Shown here: piece by piece, positions 24,441 through 35,789 of the stretch
Layout: each line of letters starts with the position of its first letter
Position numbering within the stretch: the stretch's first letter is position 1
Assembly: GCA_030762175.1 (NCBI GenBank)
Contig: CM060843.1
Span: 29,904,501 to 29,968,500, forward strand
Direction: 5' to 3'
From: Metallyticus violacea
Taxonomy: Eukaryota > Arthropoda > Insecta > Mantodea > Metallyticidae
DNA: 64,000 nucleotides
Translations under genes and position numbers: made by a program
The notes under the pieces: model-generated
The model's input: only the letters and a program-made list of their open reading frames with translations
Databases searched by the model: none
What the model was told of the DNA's origin: nothing

Positions 24441-24890
24441 CATATGTGTTAACTCAATGGTGAAAGAATCATAGGACCAATTTTCTTTCACCATACAGTT
24501 GATTCTCTTATTTATGTGAATACCATACTAATCTCTTTATTCAGAGAATTAACCAACAGGGAGAGTGACCGTGCATTTTTTCAATAGGACTCTGCCACTG
24601 ATCACACTGCGAATAATTCCATGAAAGCAATCCACAGTGTGTTTCCACAAGACGGAGTTATTAAAAGGAATGTGTGGCCCCCTCGCTCCCCCGATTTAAC
24701 AGCCTGCGATTATTAAACATTCGGAATATGAAACGAATAAGTACATCATACAAAAACTCACAGATAATATTCGTCAGGAAATATCCTGATATCTCAAAAT
24801 GAACTACAGCGAGGGATGAATAATTTTCTAAAGAGAGGCAAAAATACGTGGACAATGAGGAGGACGGTTTCAACAACTCATTTGGTAACT
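24441..24890 (+). pseudogene. Tc1/mariner-superfamily transposase remnant, DD39D-like spacing
   Basis: One plus-strand frame reads NGERIIGPIFFHHTV, then FRELTNRES, then FFQ, stop, DSATDHTANNSMKAI, and later WPPRSPDLTACDY (about 24680-24715). This is the second half of a catalytic core of the insect Tc3-like type. From the Asp in QDSA (24588-24590) to the Asp in CDY there are 39 intervening residues, so the spacing is unlike the 34 of mariner proper. Past a frameshift it continues as LQRGMNNFLKRGKN and a diverged C-terminus near 24870. Both of these Asp residues survive, but an in-frame TAG precedes the first of them. The N-terminal half and the first Asp are absent. Confidence 0.85.
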
Positions 24891-24891
24891 T

Positions 24892-25480
24892 AATATGTAA
24901 TGAGACTCTGAAATTCGTTTGCGTGTTATATGGTTGGTTTGTTTTATTGTTTTATCCTCCTGCTAATCACCGAGACCCGGCTGGCCGGATAACTGGATAA
25001 CGTGCGTTGCACTCGCCCGTAGCAAAACACTCCGAGGGAAAACAAAACTAATCGCATGGTATCTGTAGCTAGACAACTAGCCACAGTAAATACACACATG
25101 GAACTTGAAATATCGCAGTTCTATTCCAATGGCTAATATTTAAGTCTATTACCTTGTTTGTATAACAGGATTTTATATAAATTTGTTGTTTATCTTATAG
25201 ATTGCAATAAAAACAAATCTACGGTCTCCTGTGTATTAGTTGGTTGTTTCTATTACTAACTCACTTGTTCCACTTCCACTTTTATATATATTTCTGCTAA
25301 TTCGTTTCTGTTCAATATATTGTTTTAGTTTCTTTTTATAGGAATCCTTCACGCTATCTATACATTTTAAATATCATCATGGGTTAATTCCTTAGTTACT
25401 AGCGGATTTCATTTGCATGCATTCCTATTTTGAAATAAGTAGTGACCTGATCTTATGACATTCTCTGTACGTTGGCATAT
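24892..25480. other. Spacer, nothing recognised
   Basis: No gene recognised. A GC-richer patch (25000-25035, CACTCGCCCGTAGC) is unexplained. Confidence 0.45.
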
Positions 25481-25482
25481 CG

Positions 25483-25543
<61 letters not shown>
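25483..25543. repeat. (TA)n(TG)n microsatellite
   Basis: A short TA run (25483-25494) passes into about 24 TG units. The open frames across it on both strands (poly Cys-Val, poly His-Thr) are artefacts. Confidence 0.97.
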
Positions 25544-25545
<2 letters not shown>

Positions 25546-25577
25546 CTTTTTTAAAGGCATCCACAAAGTACCCGTTT

Positions 25578-25588
25578 TTCACATCAGA

Positions 25589-25631
<43 letters not shown>

Positions 25632-25893
25632 CCACCACTGGTGGTCGAGGTCGTTAAGGCGTTGACTCGTGAGCGAGAGGGCGGGGGTTCGAATCCCTCC
25701 ATGACAGAGGTTTGTTCCAAGTTTTCCTCACTCCTAATAAATGGCAAATGTCGGGGAGGTACCCTAAACTTCCTTAAAAATAAATCCTTTCCCAATATAT
25801 AATTCCATTTCATGTATCATCAGTGTCCATCGCCTGTGGTGCCTCTGTAGCAAAAAACGGGCGTTAAACACTATTCATTCACATCAGATATTA
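25578..25893 (+). mobile_element. SINE family B copy with 16-bp duplication enclosing an (ATT)n run
   Basis: The SINE body runs from about 25630 to 25877: head CGAGGTCGTTAAGGCG, GACTCGTGAGCGAGAGG, B-box GGGTTCGAATCCC, body CATTTCATGTATCATC, end GGGCGTTAAACAC. The 16-bp word TTCACATCAGATATTA occurs at 25578-25593 and again at 25878-25893, so it is a perfect target duplication. A 14-unit ATT run (about 25588-25629) lies between the left duplication and the SINE head, as if the TTA at the end of the duplication had expanded after insertion. The internal A-rich tract is interrupted in this copy. Confidence 0.9.
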
Positions 25894-25969
25894 CATTTTG
25901 AAATATCTAGATAGCTATAGAATACATTTTCTTCAAAATTTTGTCATATGTACAATATTATGTGAGAAT

Positions 25970-26159
25970 AATAATAATAATAATAATAATAATATTAATA
26001 TTTTAGTAACGATGTATTTATTATTTCGTAAAATAGTTAGTCAGAAAACAGTTTGAAATTAGTGTAGCACTAAAATGAAATGTTATGTGCAGTTTTCTCA
26101 GAAACTACAATCAGCACACCATTGAATATTTAACGTGTTTTTAATGGTTCATTAATGAC

Positions 26160-26202
<43 letters not shown>

Positions 26203-26203
26203 T
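25970..26203. repeat. Two trinucleotide microsatellites
   Basis: An (AAT)n run lies at about 25976-25993 and an (ATT)n run of about 14 units at 26161-26203, with unremarkable sequence between them. Confidence 0.95.
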
Positions 26204-26571
26204 TAAGATAGGTTTTAACTTGTAGCAGGGTAGAAAATTGAAATTTGAAAGGAAAAAAAAATGCCAATTTGAGTAACTTTTCAACAAACATTTTTTATAA
26301 AATAATCAACTTATCATATGAGAAAAATTTAACAATATAATTATGCTCACACTTGATTGTGTATATTTAATTTTTGAACACACACATATATGTATATATG
26401 TATGTATGTAGATATACAATTCTACAGAATATATTATTTATTTTCGGAGAAAATATACAGCTAAGGGATCGTTGTGTTATATAGTAAATAGGATGTGCAA
26501 TTAAAAAAATAATAATGGCTCATAGCACGTCATACAAGAATAGGAACTACACCGAGTATCGAATATTACAC

Positions 26572-26572
<1 letters not shown>

Positions 26573-26625
<53 letters not shown>
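26573..26625. repeat. (TA)26 microsatellite
   Basis: A pure TA run of about 26 units directly abuts the head of the SINE-D copy to its right. Confidence 0.97.
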
Positions 26626-26629
<4 letters not shown>

Positions 26630-26775
26630 GCCCGTCTTTGTAGTGGTAGCTTGTTGCGGCTATTAATCCGAAGGTCCTGGGTTCAATTACCGGTCAGTCA
26701 AGCTGTCTGGGATAAGACCGTTTTATAGTCTTTTCTTACGCTAACAAGGTGAATGCCAGATAGTTTTTGGAAGCC
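26626..26775 (+). mobile_element. SINE family D copy
   Basis: The tRNA-like head reads GTCTTTGTAGTGGTAGC, CTATTAATCCGAAGGTCC, then the B-box GGGTTCAATTACC. It is followed by GGTCAGTCAAGCTGTCTGGG, shared with the copy at 29.6 kb, and by an AAGGTGAATGCCAGATAG tail. The nearby 68-codon minus frame (26789-26995) shows no domain and may be part of the element's 3' flank. Confidence 0.7.
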
Positions 26776-26779
26776 AAGG

Positions 26780-27525
26780 ACCTGGTCATCATTCACTTAA
26801 TTTATCTATAGGTTTAAAGACCTCCCTGTGCACCATAACTATATCACCTTCATTAACAACGTAACAGCTTGAAACAACGTAGCGGCGCTCTATGGGCGTC
26901 CTGCCTACAAGTTCATAAATCAATCGGCTGGCATTGGTGAGGGGGAAAAATTGGAGAAATGATCGCGGACAAAAACGTTCGCTTCTCCCATACAAAGGTG
27001 GAACAAAAGGACATTTTCGCTATTTGATGGGTTCACATTTCAAGAAATAAAAGAAGAAGGAGAATTTGATGGCCTTCATTACAATAATTAAATGTTCTGG
27101 ACATAACTGGAAGAAATATTCTACATAGATGCGCCATATGACCATCCCACACATTCATTATCAAAGTGGAGAATAATATCAATTGTTGTTAAACTTTTCG
27201 ACAATAAAGAAATAGATATTTAGATAGTTCTCAAGTACCAACCTGCATTTCGTAAAAATATTTAATTGGGTTTTAGAAAAAGTAGTTACAAATTTCCTAT
27301 TTATTTTTCTATTAAACAGTGAGAACTAAGAGAATCAAGGCATTTTTGGTTCATACTTCCAATAGTAAATTTATTTCAACATTTTTGCCACCAAGGAACA
27401 TTTAATGAAAACGGCGGTCACTGCAAGAAAGAGGTGACATTTTGTTGCCCAAATCCCATGCGAGAAAATCTGTAATATCTGTCCAACATCGTTCTGAGCA
27501 TTATAAAAACATGTACAGACTGATA
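26780..27525. other. Spacer, nothing recognised
   Basis: GC-richer at 26860-26960, where a minus-strand frame of 68 codons lies; otherwise A+T-rich. No family recognised. Confidence 0.4.
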
Positions 27526-27529
27526 GTCC

Positions 27530-28560
27530 AATTTAAGACTTTGGCCTCTTTAAGGGAAAATCGGCAGGCCGCCCATCCACATCGGCAGCTGGTATGAGGG
27601 TGCGGGGTACCAACGCACCCCGATCTCCCCAAAATCGTGGCAGCAAATTACTTGGGATTTCACCAAATAAATAAATCAGCCATTCACAGCAAAATTTTCT
27701 TTTGAAAATTCTTGAAAACAGAAAGCATGCCACTTCTTCGAACTCTTGAACCCTGCGTATCATGATCGATGGTAGGCCGTTTGGAATGGCTGTTGGAAGT
27801 TGGTGACAGATGAAGATTTTTGTTACCAGGTTGGTTTGCAGTGATTTTTTTTTGATTCGTTTTATTTAAGAACGCTCTTTAACATCTCAGATCATCAACG
27901 TCCCATTCAATTCCGGGCGTGAAACGGCCGACAAATTTTGCTCAGAGGCCTCTTCTTTCAGGCTTGAGGTTCTTTTTCGTGCTGTAAATGTACGACACGG
28001 GACCCACGGCTTTACTTCCCTTCCGAAGGAAGCCAAACTTAGGATTTTTACACCCGAAAAAAATCCATCAATCCTGGCCGGATTTGAACCCGTGACCTTG
28101 GGTTTAGAAGGCAAGTATGGTTACCACTACATCACCAGGACCGACTGTTTGCAGTGATGAAAGCACCTTCCACCATAAAGCAAAGTAAACCGCCATAATG
28201 TTAGTGTGTGCAGAGATTCTCCCAAATTTAATGTGTTTTGTGCCATTGCGTGTAATAGTACATGGGCCTTTCTCGAGAGACCTGTAACTAAAACGTTGCA
28301 TTAAGACGAGTTGGCTGTAGTTGAGGCCATAGCCACAAGAGTGGCCATATTTCATATTGCAGTAAGATGGGACATCTCCGCAATTTCACCATGAGCTCTC
28401 TAAGTAAGGAAGGCGGCAAGGCCTGGTTGTGACGGCGATTAACGGCTCTTGCCATGGCCTCTGCTTTTTCTTTTCCTGATGATACTTTAAAGGCATGACC
28501 TTCTAGCCTGAACAATCTGAAGGTGCATATCCTCAACGCCATTAACGATGTTATGAAACA
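27530..28560 (-). other. Unidentified complex segment split by a SINE-A
   Basis: The two flanks of the SINE-A copy (27530-27833 and 28159-28560) are more GC-balanced than their surroundings. They hold minus-strand open frames of 76 and 84 codons. The left flank contains ADVDGRPADFPLKRP and the right contains KVSSGKEKAEAMARAVNRR. Because the SINE has a perfect target duplication, the flanks were contiguous before it inserted. I recognise no domain. Possibilities are an old transposon body or a decayed gene. Confidence 0.3.
27834..28158 (-). mobile_element. SINE family A copy with perfect 12-bp target duplication
   Basis: The element (about 27846-28146) starts on the minus strand with GGTCCTGGTGATGTAGTGG. 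It continues through the B-box GGGTTCAAATCCGGCC, the CTTCCGAAGGGAAG hairpin word and AGATGTTAAAGAGCGTTC, and ends in an A tail (T9 at 27845-27853 on the plus strand). GTTTGCAGTGAT flanks it at 27834-27845 and 28147-28158. The 75- and 83-codon minus frames across it are by-products. Confidence 0.92.
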
Positions 28561-28564
28561 GCAA

Positions 28565-29585
28565 ACGTGGGGCGAATTTGAGATTTTTCTAGTGTGCTAC
28601 GATGTCTATTGTTTTGCGAAAATTGAATATTTCCCCAGGTCTTTGCTTTCCACTCCATTCCAGTCAAATGGCGATCAGAATGCAATATTCCCATAGCTTT
28701 ATTCCGATAACAACTATTTTCTTCTCAAGCTTACAATTGTATTTTAAAATGCGACGCTTTGCATTATCCAGTGCAATTAATTAGGCGAATTATGCATTAG
28801 CTGAAATCGCAGAAACTCCTGACAAACCCCAGTAGTCTTAGAGCCTGCTGTCATCCTTTCACCTGATGCTCAATATTTCAAACTATGCTGTTCATAAGTT
28901 TTGTTATATAAGCTCGTATTGTGACTATACAAGTGTATAGTGCAGAATTTAGAAAGATTAAATTGTCTGATAAAAGTAAGAATATAAATGTTATGCTATT
29001 CAGATGTAAAAGCTGAGGTTAGGAGATCAATTATGACAAAAAGAAAGAAAAAAGTAGATATGTGATTTTTGGTGCTTTTTACAATGTTTCAACCCTTATA
29101 CTATTCGTTCCATTTTTTGTCTCTGGACGTTTATCATCATGCCATGCGACTGAGAATGTATAGGTAGGCATATCCATTCTTAAACCTGAGATGAAAGACT
29201 TTAATATGTCTGAAGAGAAACTAATTGACACTTAGTTGCGATTGAATTTTAATAAGATATATGTATACTCCTTAGCGGATTTTGTTATAGGGAAAACATT
29301 GACAAGGCCGAACTTTAGCAGTGATAATATTGAGGAAAACATCACCGAATTTAAGTGATTCAGAGGTAAAATGAGCGAGGACGTGTGCAGTGCAGTAACC
29401 AAGCCAGTTGAAAGAGGTTTAGAAAAGCTACGAAGATATTTCAAATAAAAAAGCCATCACTAAAGATAGATGTTTGGAGCTGAAATCCTATATTTAAAAC
29501 AATTGGCATACTACACAGGTTTTAGAATGTGTTAATATTTTAAATCTGATTTGTTGTTTTGCGAGGATTTCAGATGAGAAACAAA
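28565..29585. other. Spacer, nothing recognised
   Basis: A+T-rich DNA without a recognised feature. Confidence 0.5.
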
Positions 29586-29589
29586 AGAC

Positions 29590-29712
29590 ATACGAGGTCT
29601 ACGTGGTCTAATGATAGCGTTTGCGACTACTAATCCGGAGGTCTTGGGTTAGAATTCCGGTTGGTCAAGCTGTCTGGGGCAAGGATATACAGAAGGCATT
29701 GTAAACCCTATT
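29590..29712 (+). mobile_element. SINE family D copy
   Basis: The tRNA-like head has ACGTGGTCTAATGATAGCG and CTACTAATCCGGAGGTC, then the B-box-like GGGTTAGAATTCC. It is followed by GGTTGGTCAAGCTGTCTGGG, matching the 26.6-kb copy. The 3' end is unclear (AAGGCATTGTAAACCCTA). Confidence 0.7.
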
Positions 29713-29752
29713 AATGTTGTGTAATCACGAAGTTTAGCAAATATCATGTCTT

Positions 29753-30055
29753 ACATATAAGAGATACCACCACGGGTCGCCGTCGTTAAGGCGCGGACTC
29801 GTGAGCGGGAGGTCTGGGACTCGATTCCCACCAGGACCGTCCTCCCTGATTGAGGTGTTTTCCAGGCTTTCCTCAGTCCTCATAAATGGCAAATTCCGAG
29901 GAGGTACCCTATACTTAGGCCTGGAACACTTCTTTCCTTTAAAAAAAAACCCTTTCCCAATTTATCATTTCATTTCATGTATCATCAGTGTCCACCGCCT
30001 GTGGTGCCTCTGTAGTAAAAATGGGCGTTGTACACATTAAAACGTATAAGAGTTA
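29753..30055 (+). mobile_element. SINE family B copy
   Basis: The head reads GCCGTCGTTAAGGCGCGG, GACTCGTGAGCGGGAGGTC and the B-box GGGACTCGATTCCC, then the family-B body with an internal A9 tract (29941-29949) and CATTTCATTTCATGTATCATC. It ends near GGGCGTTGTACACA. The flanks ACATATAAGAGATA (29753-29766) and ACGTATAAGAGTTA (30042-30055) differ at two positions and are probably an ageing target duplication. Confidence 0.88.
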
Positions 30056-30059
30056 AGAG

Positions 30060-33000
30060 TGAACGCGTCATAGGAAGCAGATAGTGAATATTATCCATCG
30101 AAATGTGATTTAAAGTGGCGCTATTCAATTGTTTCCTGAGACACTCGGAAAAGAGTATACGTTCTCTCGGGGACACTAACAAACGTTCCTGTGCATTCAA
30201 CAGCGAGTGAAACAAAAGGCAATGTGGGAAGTGCATTACGTAAAGTAAAGCATCAAATGCCAAGAAGAGAGGAACGGCGAGAAAGCCCAGCCACCCTCCG
30301 CACTGCGGTGACCGGGTTTGACACTGCAGCGCCGACTAATCGATACACAAAGCTCTCAATTATTACGTCATAGCTTTACACGAACATCAAGAGGGTTGAC
30401 CGGTAAACAACCTCGGAACTTCATTAGTATTTGGTATACGAAATACTCTTTACAAAAATATAAACTGATATTTTTTATTTTACCGGTGCATGAATTATAG
30501 AAAAACGCTACATAACCTGTCGAAGGTATAAAGAACCCCCAGACAGCTCTGTTGTGGGTATCACAAGGGCATATCTATTAGATTTGTTGAAGAACTACTT
30601 TATGATATATTCCATCTTCAGAAATAACCTATCCTGTTCTCACTTGTATTCCTGAAAAGAGTCATAAATACATCATTCTCTCCAAATAATTGTATGAACT
30701 TTTTCCTCAACTCATAACTCTTTGATTTAGTCACAAAAACAATGCTCGGCTTCTATTTAGTGTACGAATATATTTTTAGCTCTTGCAGGAGAAAGGGTGG
30801 GAGTTTAAATATATAAAATGTGGGCCTATTTCTTACTGGCTAACTGTTGACTACCATTTATTAAAAAATAAAAAGTTAACATACCGGTGGAAATATAAAT
30901 TAAAGATCTAAAGATGTAATAATACTGATGGTATTGAGCTGCAGAATCGCATTTTCTACGAAATACATTTCCTTTCTCATTGCTGCATACTATACGACGA
31001 TTATACATAAGGGATTTTTCTTGGTTCAGATTAACTCAACCTGTGTACACAAGTAGCTCAGGTTTACTTTACATTAACCTAACCTAAGGGGTTTAAGGCG
31101 GCGAATAATAGTGCAGACCACACTGTTCTGGGCTCAGTATTATTCCTATAAAATAAACAACTGTATTTATATTTATATGCAATGTTGATGTCAATTCAAA
31201 ACACATACAAGTGTAAGCAATGAATAATGTTTGAACTACTTATGTGTAACATGATATTATTATTATAAAGAAGCTGCAATTAATCACTTTGGTATATTAT
31301 ATGTTCTTTCCTGATACTGGAATAATATTTTGAGAATTCGAATCCTTTCTTCCGAGTGATAAACGCTATCTCTTCATCGACTTATGATCTAATAGTTGGG
31401 AGAGGAAGTCCCAACTTCCTCCGTACTTTAACCAGATTTTAAATTGACTTTACAAGTTTTCAGTAATATATTTCAGTGCTAAATTCTAACTTTACTGAAC
31501 CAACAGCACACTGCCACTGTATGCATGTTATTTTTGGTATTATAATGTAAAGGATAGATGCTCATGTTTAAAGAGAACATGTTAAAACTAATTTTTGATT
31601 ACAAACATATCATTTGAACATTTGAAGGATCTACGCAATGTCGAATGTAATGCTAAAAACCCAATACAACCTCGTAGTCATTCTATTTCCTTTTTCATAG
31701 CAAGTAGTGCCTCTACACCCTACAGAAACGAGCATGTAACCCAAAGGAAAATGCAATATTTTGTATTCATTGTTACACTAAATGTTGAAATATAAGGCTA
31801 CTTTTTAATAGAGTATAGTAAAAAGACAAAGAGAAACTGTAATTTACTTACTACAGAAGAAAGGTCAAACAAGAGAGGATCAGAGTAAGAGTGAGATAGA
31901 TAGGAGATAATATCTATATTAAAACGAAAAGACAGCAAAGTTCACGAGATCTAGATAAAGTGCAAGTATCGGAGTGCATGAAAATCAGCGTACACGAGAC
32001 AACTGCCTTTTGCAGAAACAAAAACGTGGAAAATGTTGATCACTATCTTTTTCTGATCGCAGAACACGCGTGCACCTGAATCTTCCGTGTGTATGCATTC
32101 GATACCTGGAGGTATATTCTGGCAGAATGCAGGGAAACAGAGAGTTTAAGAAATGATTAATCACCACCACAATTTCTGAATTCTAACAAGAGTTTGAACA
32201 TCTGTCGGGAAGTTTTGGTGCACGGGAGATACACACACAAATCGGAAATATTTCCAGAGAAGAGCCGACAAAGAAGGTTAATGAATATGGAAAAGAGAGG
32301 GGAGTGGGGGAGGTGTTGAGTAAAGGGAAGGGGGGCTCAGGGCTAAGAGTTCTATTCATGTGTGTATATATGTATATAAAATTACTCATAGAAAAGGTGT
32401 GAGTATGTATATCGATGTGTTTGTACATATGTATGTAAAGTCTGTTTGTAGTATATTTTGAGTATTACAAGTACGGCTGTAAGGTCCAGGCAATAGCTAT
32501 GATCATTTGTGTATACTTTAAAACTGCTACAATAAACGTCCATTACTACTATCTATCCATTCACTAGCTATCAGTTTACTCTCGCACCTTGAAAGCAGGG
32601 ATGTTATTATATGGTATCCCATAAACTTCTTCCCTTCAAAAGCCTCTCTTTACTTTTACTTTCTCTATTGTTATTTTCATTAAATCTTGTATACTTTGTC
32701 CCTCTCATCCAAGCGGGTCGCTAATGAACTTAGCAATGTTGGGCCCTTAACAATAATCATCATCAGCTCTCCCCCAATACAATTGTATGAAATTCTGCGA
32801 TTGGCCGATATTTTACTGTAGCGACCAAATATCTCACACAGACCTTTAGAAGTTAAGGCTATGAACAAGCAATAAAGCTGTCAAATTGTAGGAAGCACTA
32901 TTAGAAACGTTGAGATATATTTGATACATTAGTTTGTATTTCATATTGTTTGCGTTAAATATTTAATAAACTACATGATGCATTCAAACATAAAATAATA

Positions 33001-34690
33001 TAAATCACATTTCTTTCGGCAAGTAAAGACAATTTTATTCCTTCCTACAAACTTCAGTTCCATGATCTGACTATTGGTTTTAAAGTTATATTTATATTTT
33101 TTTATTCATTAACCCAACAGAGTGCCGAATGCTATAGTGACGCTCGTCTTTTATAATTATTCTGTTAGGCATTACTTCAATGACAATATTGATTAATTTG
33201 GGTCGATATATTTTGGGACAGTAGTACCTAATCCATTAGTTGTCAACTGTCTCAGAAACCACCTCTGTTAAGAATCTTTCATTATCTTTATTAATATCGT
33301 GTCTTAAAATTAAATATACATCTAATTAGCCTGTAGTAAAGTCAAAGGTGAACGTTTGAAGACGCACCTTTTAAAGATCGAGTAAGAACCTCTTACTCTT
33401 TCAGTTTTTCATCTTAAAATTCACATTAGGTCGTAAACCTTTGACATCGTCCTATTAAATATATCAGAAGTTCAAGTTCTGCTCTTCTATCGGGTGTTCT
33501 GTTCATTCTCGGTTCCTTGGTTTCCCTTAAGCTCGGTTATGGAAGGTTCTACTCTTTAGCCCGTGAGCGCCAATTGCGTGTTCGCTGTCTTAGACAGTAG
33601 TGCGACGCCTCAGACTTGCCTTGGTTGCGGGGTAATCAAAAGGCATCGTAGCTTTGTGCTAGGAGCAATACAGTTGAACAGTAAAGCATGACAGGTACCC
33701 ATCTTTTCCCACACAACGATAAATAACGCAATCTACGTGCAAATCCTTCATGAGTTTGTAAGAAGTTGGATGGCGAGAAGCTCCAAACTATTTATTTTCA
33801 GTACGATGGGTCACACCTCCAATGTTAGCAGGGCTAGAATTGCTTCCTTCTTTAAAGATCGTGTAATTTGTAAATGAATATGGGCTACTAATCTTATCCC
33901 ACCCTTCCTATACTGTAAGAGAAGGCATGACCAAGACCATGACCGCTCATGGAACTGGTAGAAATCATTCAGTGGAAAATTAGACTGTGAGTTTTGATGT
34001 GTTGGTTAATATCACGTGAGGGAATGTGCATACTAATAGCAATCACCTCCAACTTTCGCTGCTCATGTATCAAGTCACGTCAGTGTCAAACGCGTTCATT
34101 AATTTGGAAGTTAGGGGGAAAATCAGGGGCCGAAAGTGAGCTGCACCGTATTAGATTGGTTTTTATTGCTTTTTGTTGAAATGTATAATCTTAATCGTAA
34201 GGGAGTTGAAGCTGTGCACTCACAAGAGCCACTAAGACACAAAAGGATGCTGGAAACACAAGGTACAGAATGGGTGGGAGATATATACTTAAAATTAAAC
34301 GAAGGTCACCTTGAAATTTAATATTAAGAAATGAAAAGAAGTGTTCACTGTCACTACAATGCAAATACCCAGGGAAGCTAATGTTGCTGATCCTTTATTG
34401 AAAGCTAAGCTCATGCATGTGTATATTTATTTGTATATTAACCACTATTTATTTATCATTTGGGTTTTAGGACTTAGATATAGGAAACCGGATTATGGAG
34501 GTCTTCCTTTCGTTAGAGAAAATACCCAATTAAAAAGTTCAACCAATATGAACCAAATAGAAAATTGCGCTCCTCATTTGCGGCTGGTTTTGGACTGATA
34601 CCTATACACAGTGAGTCTAAGAAATGCCTGTTGGGGACTTCAAATTCTTTTGATTATTTGGAGTTTCTAAATGAGAAACACCTATCAAAA
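30060..34690. other. Long spacer, no recognised gene
   Basis: The GC-richer patch 30240-30350 is open on the plus strand for 60 codons but shows no domain. The patch 33540-33690 has several CpGs and includes an ATG followed by a weak GTACCC donor near 33688; that is too little to call. Frames at 31595, 32183, 33994, 34136 and 34341 show no family motif. Short TATG/TGTA runs occur at 32360-32440. Confidence 0.45.
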
Positions 34691-34696
34691 AGGTTG

Positions 34697-34975
34697 TTTG
34701 GTTCGTTTTATTTACGGATGCTCTTAGACATCTCAGGTCATCAGCGTCCCATTCAATTCAGGGCATGAAACGGCCGACAAATTTTGCTCAGAGGTCTCTT
34801 CTTTCAGGCTTCAGGTTCTTTATCGTGCCATAAATCTACGACGCGGGACCCACGGCTTTACTTCACTTCCAAAGGAAGCCATACTTAGGATTTTTACTCC
34901 CGAAAAAATCCATCGATCCTGGCCGGGTTTGAACTCGCGATCTTGGGTTTAGAAGGCAAGTATGGTTACCACTTG
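34697..34975 (-). mobile_element. SINE family A copy, 5' truncated
   Basis: The family-A body is present from the 3' end (TTTATTTACGGATGCTC) to the B-box (GGGTTTGAACTCGCG, plus-strand complement) and CAAGTATGGTTACCACT. It then stops, so the first 20 or so bases of the tRNA-like head, including much of the A-box, are missing. I see no target duplication. A truncated insertion or a later deletion would both explain this. Confidence 0.85.
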
Positions 34976-34976
34976 C

Positions 34977-35630
34977 ACAAATAGAGTGGGTGAAAGGAAT
35001 AGTTAACAGAACTGTTATCAGTTGTTAGTACAGTGTTGTTTTTATACATGAACACACGGCAGGCGATTTTATGTGAAAATATAATACACTCAATGTAGTA
35101 TATTATCCAATTATAGAGTTTCTTATTTTTTAAGCATTTAAATTCATACAAGGAAAGTGCTTAAACCATTATCATTCAAGATAACTTACAAACTCTGTTC
35201 CTATATGTTTGCGTTAACTTGTACACCAATAGAAAAGTGTTTACATAGGATCCTTAAAATCTACTTTACTTTAGCGTTCTGTGCCCGCCCAGTAGTTCTT
35301 TATTACATTATAGATGTAAATTATCCATAGGTTTTGTGTTGCATTTCAAACATTTCCATCCATCTGTATTATTGGAGTTTTAAACTTTGTTCAATTGAGC
35401 TTTAACGCTCAACGATCCATTTTAGAGACGATCACAGCTCCTACTTTATATTTGAATAAAAAAGATAAAGCGTCAGTATGCATACCTAAAGCTTAACCAA
35501 CATTTTCTTATCTTCCGTTTTTTACTTCTTGTAGTAGTATTTGGAAAGCAATGTATTTATATTCAGAAAAAAATATGTTGACCAACTCAGTTTCTTAAAT
35601 AATAAAAAATACGATTTGATGTAATGGAAG
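34977..35630. other. Spacer, nothing recognised
   Basis: A+T-rich DNA without recognisable features. Confidence 0.5.
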
Positions 35631-35631
35631 A

Positions 35632-35786
35632 ATAGATGAATGAATGGATGGATGAATGGATGGGTGAATGGATGAATGAATGGATGAATGAATGAATGAA
35701 TGGATGAATGAATGGCTGGATGAATGAATGGATGGGTGAATGAATGAATGGATGAATGAATGAATGGATGAATGAATGGATGGATG
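35632..35786. repeat. (TGAA/TGGA)n tetranucleotide array
   Basis: About 38 units of 4 bp alternate mainly between TGAA and TGGA, with a few GGTG and GCTG variants. The open minus frame reading Ser-Ile-His-Pro-Phe repeats comes from this array. It begins right at the 3' side of the adjacent minus-strand SINE-C. Confidence 0.95.
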
Positions 35787-35789
35787 GTC

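Noticed and set aside
25409..25813. Open frames of 61-134 codons on both strands
   Set aside because: They are translations of (TG)n and (ATT)n arrays and of SINE-B sequence (poly Cys-Val, poly Ile, poly His-Thr).
31075..31087. Telomere-like CCTAA repeat
   Set aside because: Only about two units; no longer TTAGG array nearby.
33540..33700. Possible promoter and exon (CpGs, ATG, donor GTACCC)
   Set aside because: The donor is weak, there is no initiator, and only two codons would precede the splice site.
35632..35786. CRISPR-like array
   Set aside because: Units are 4 bp with no spacers, and the setting is eukaryotic.
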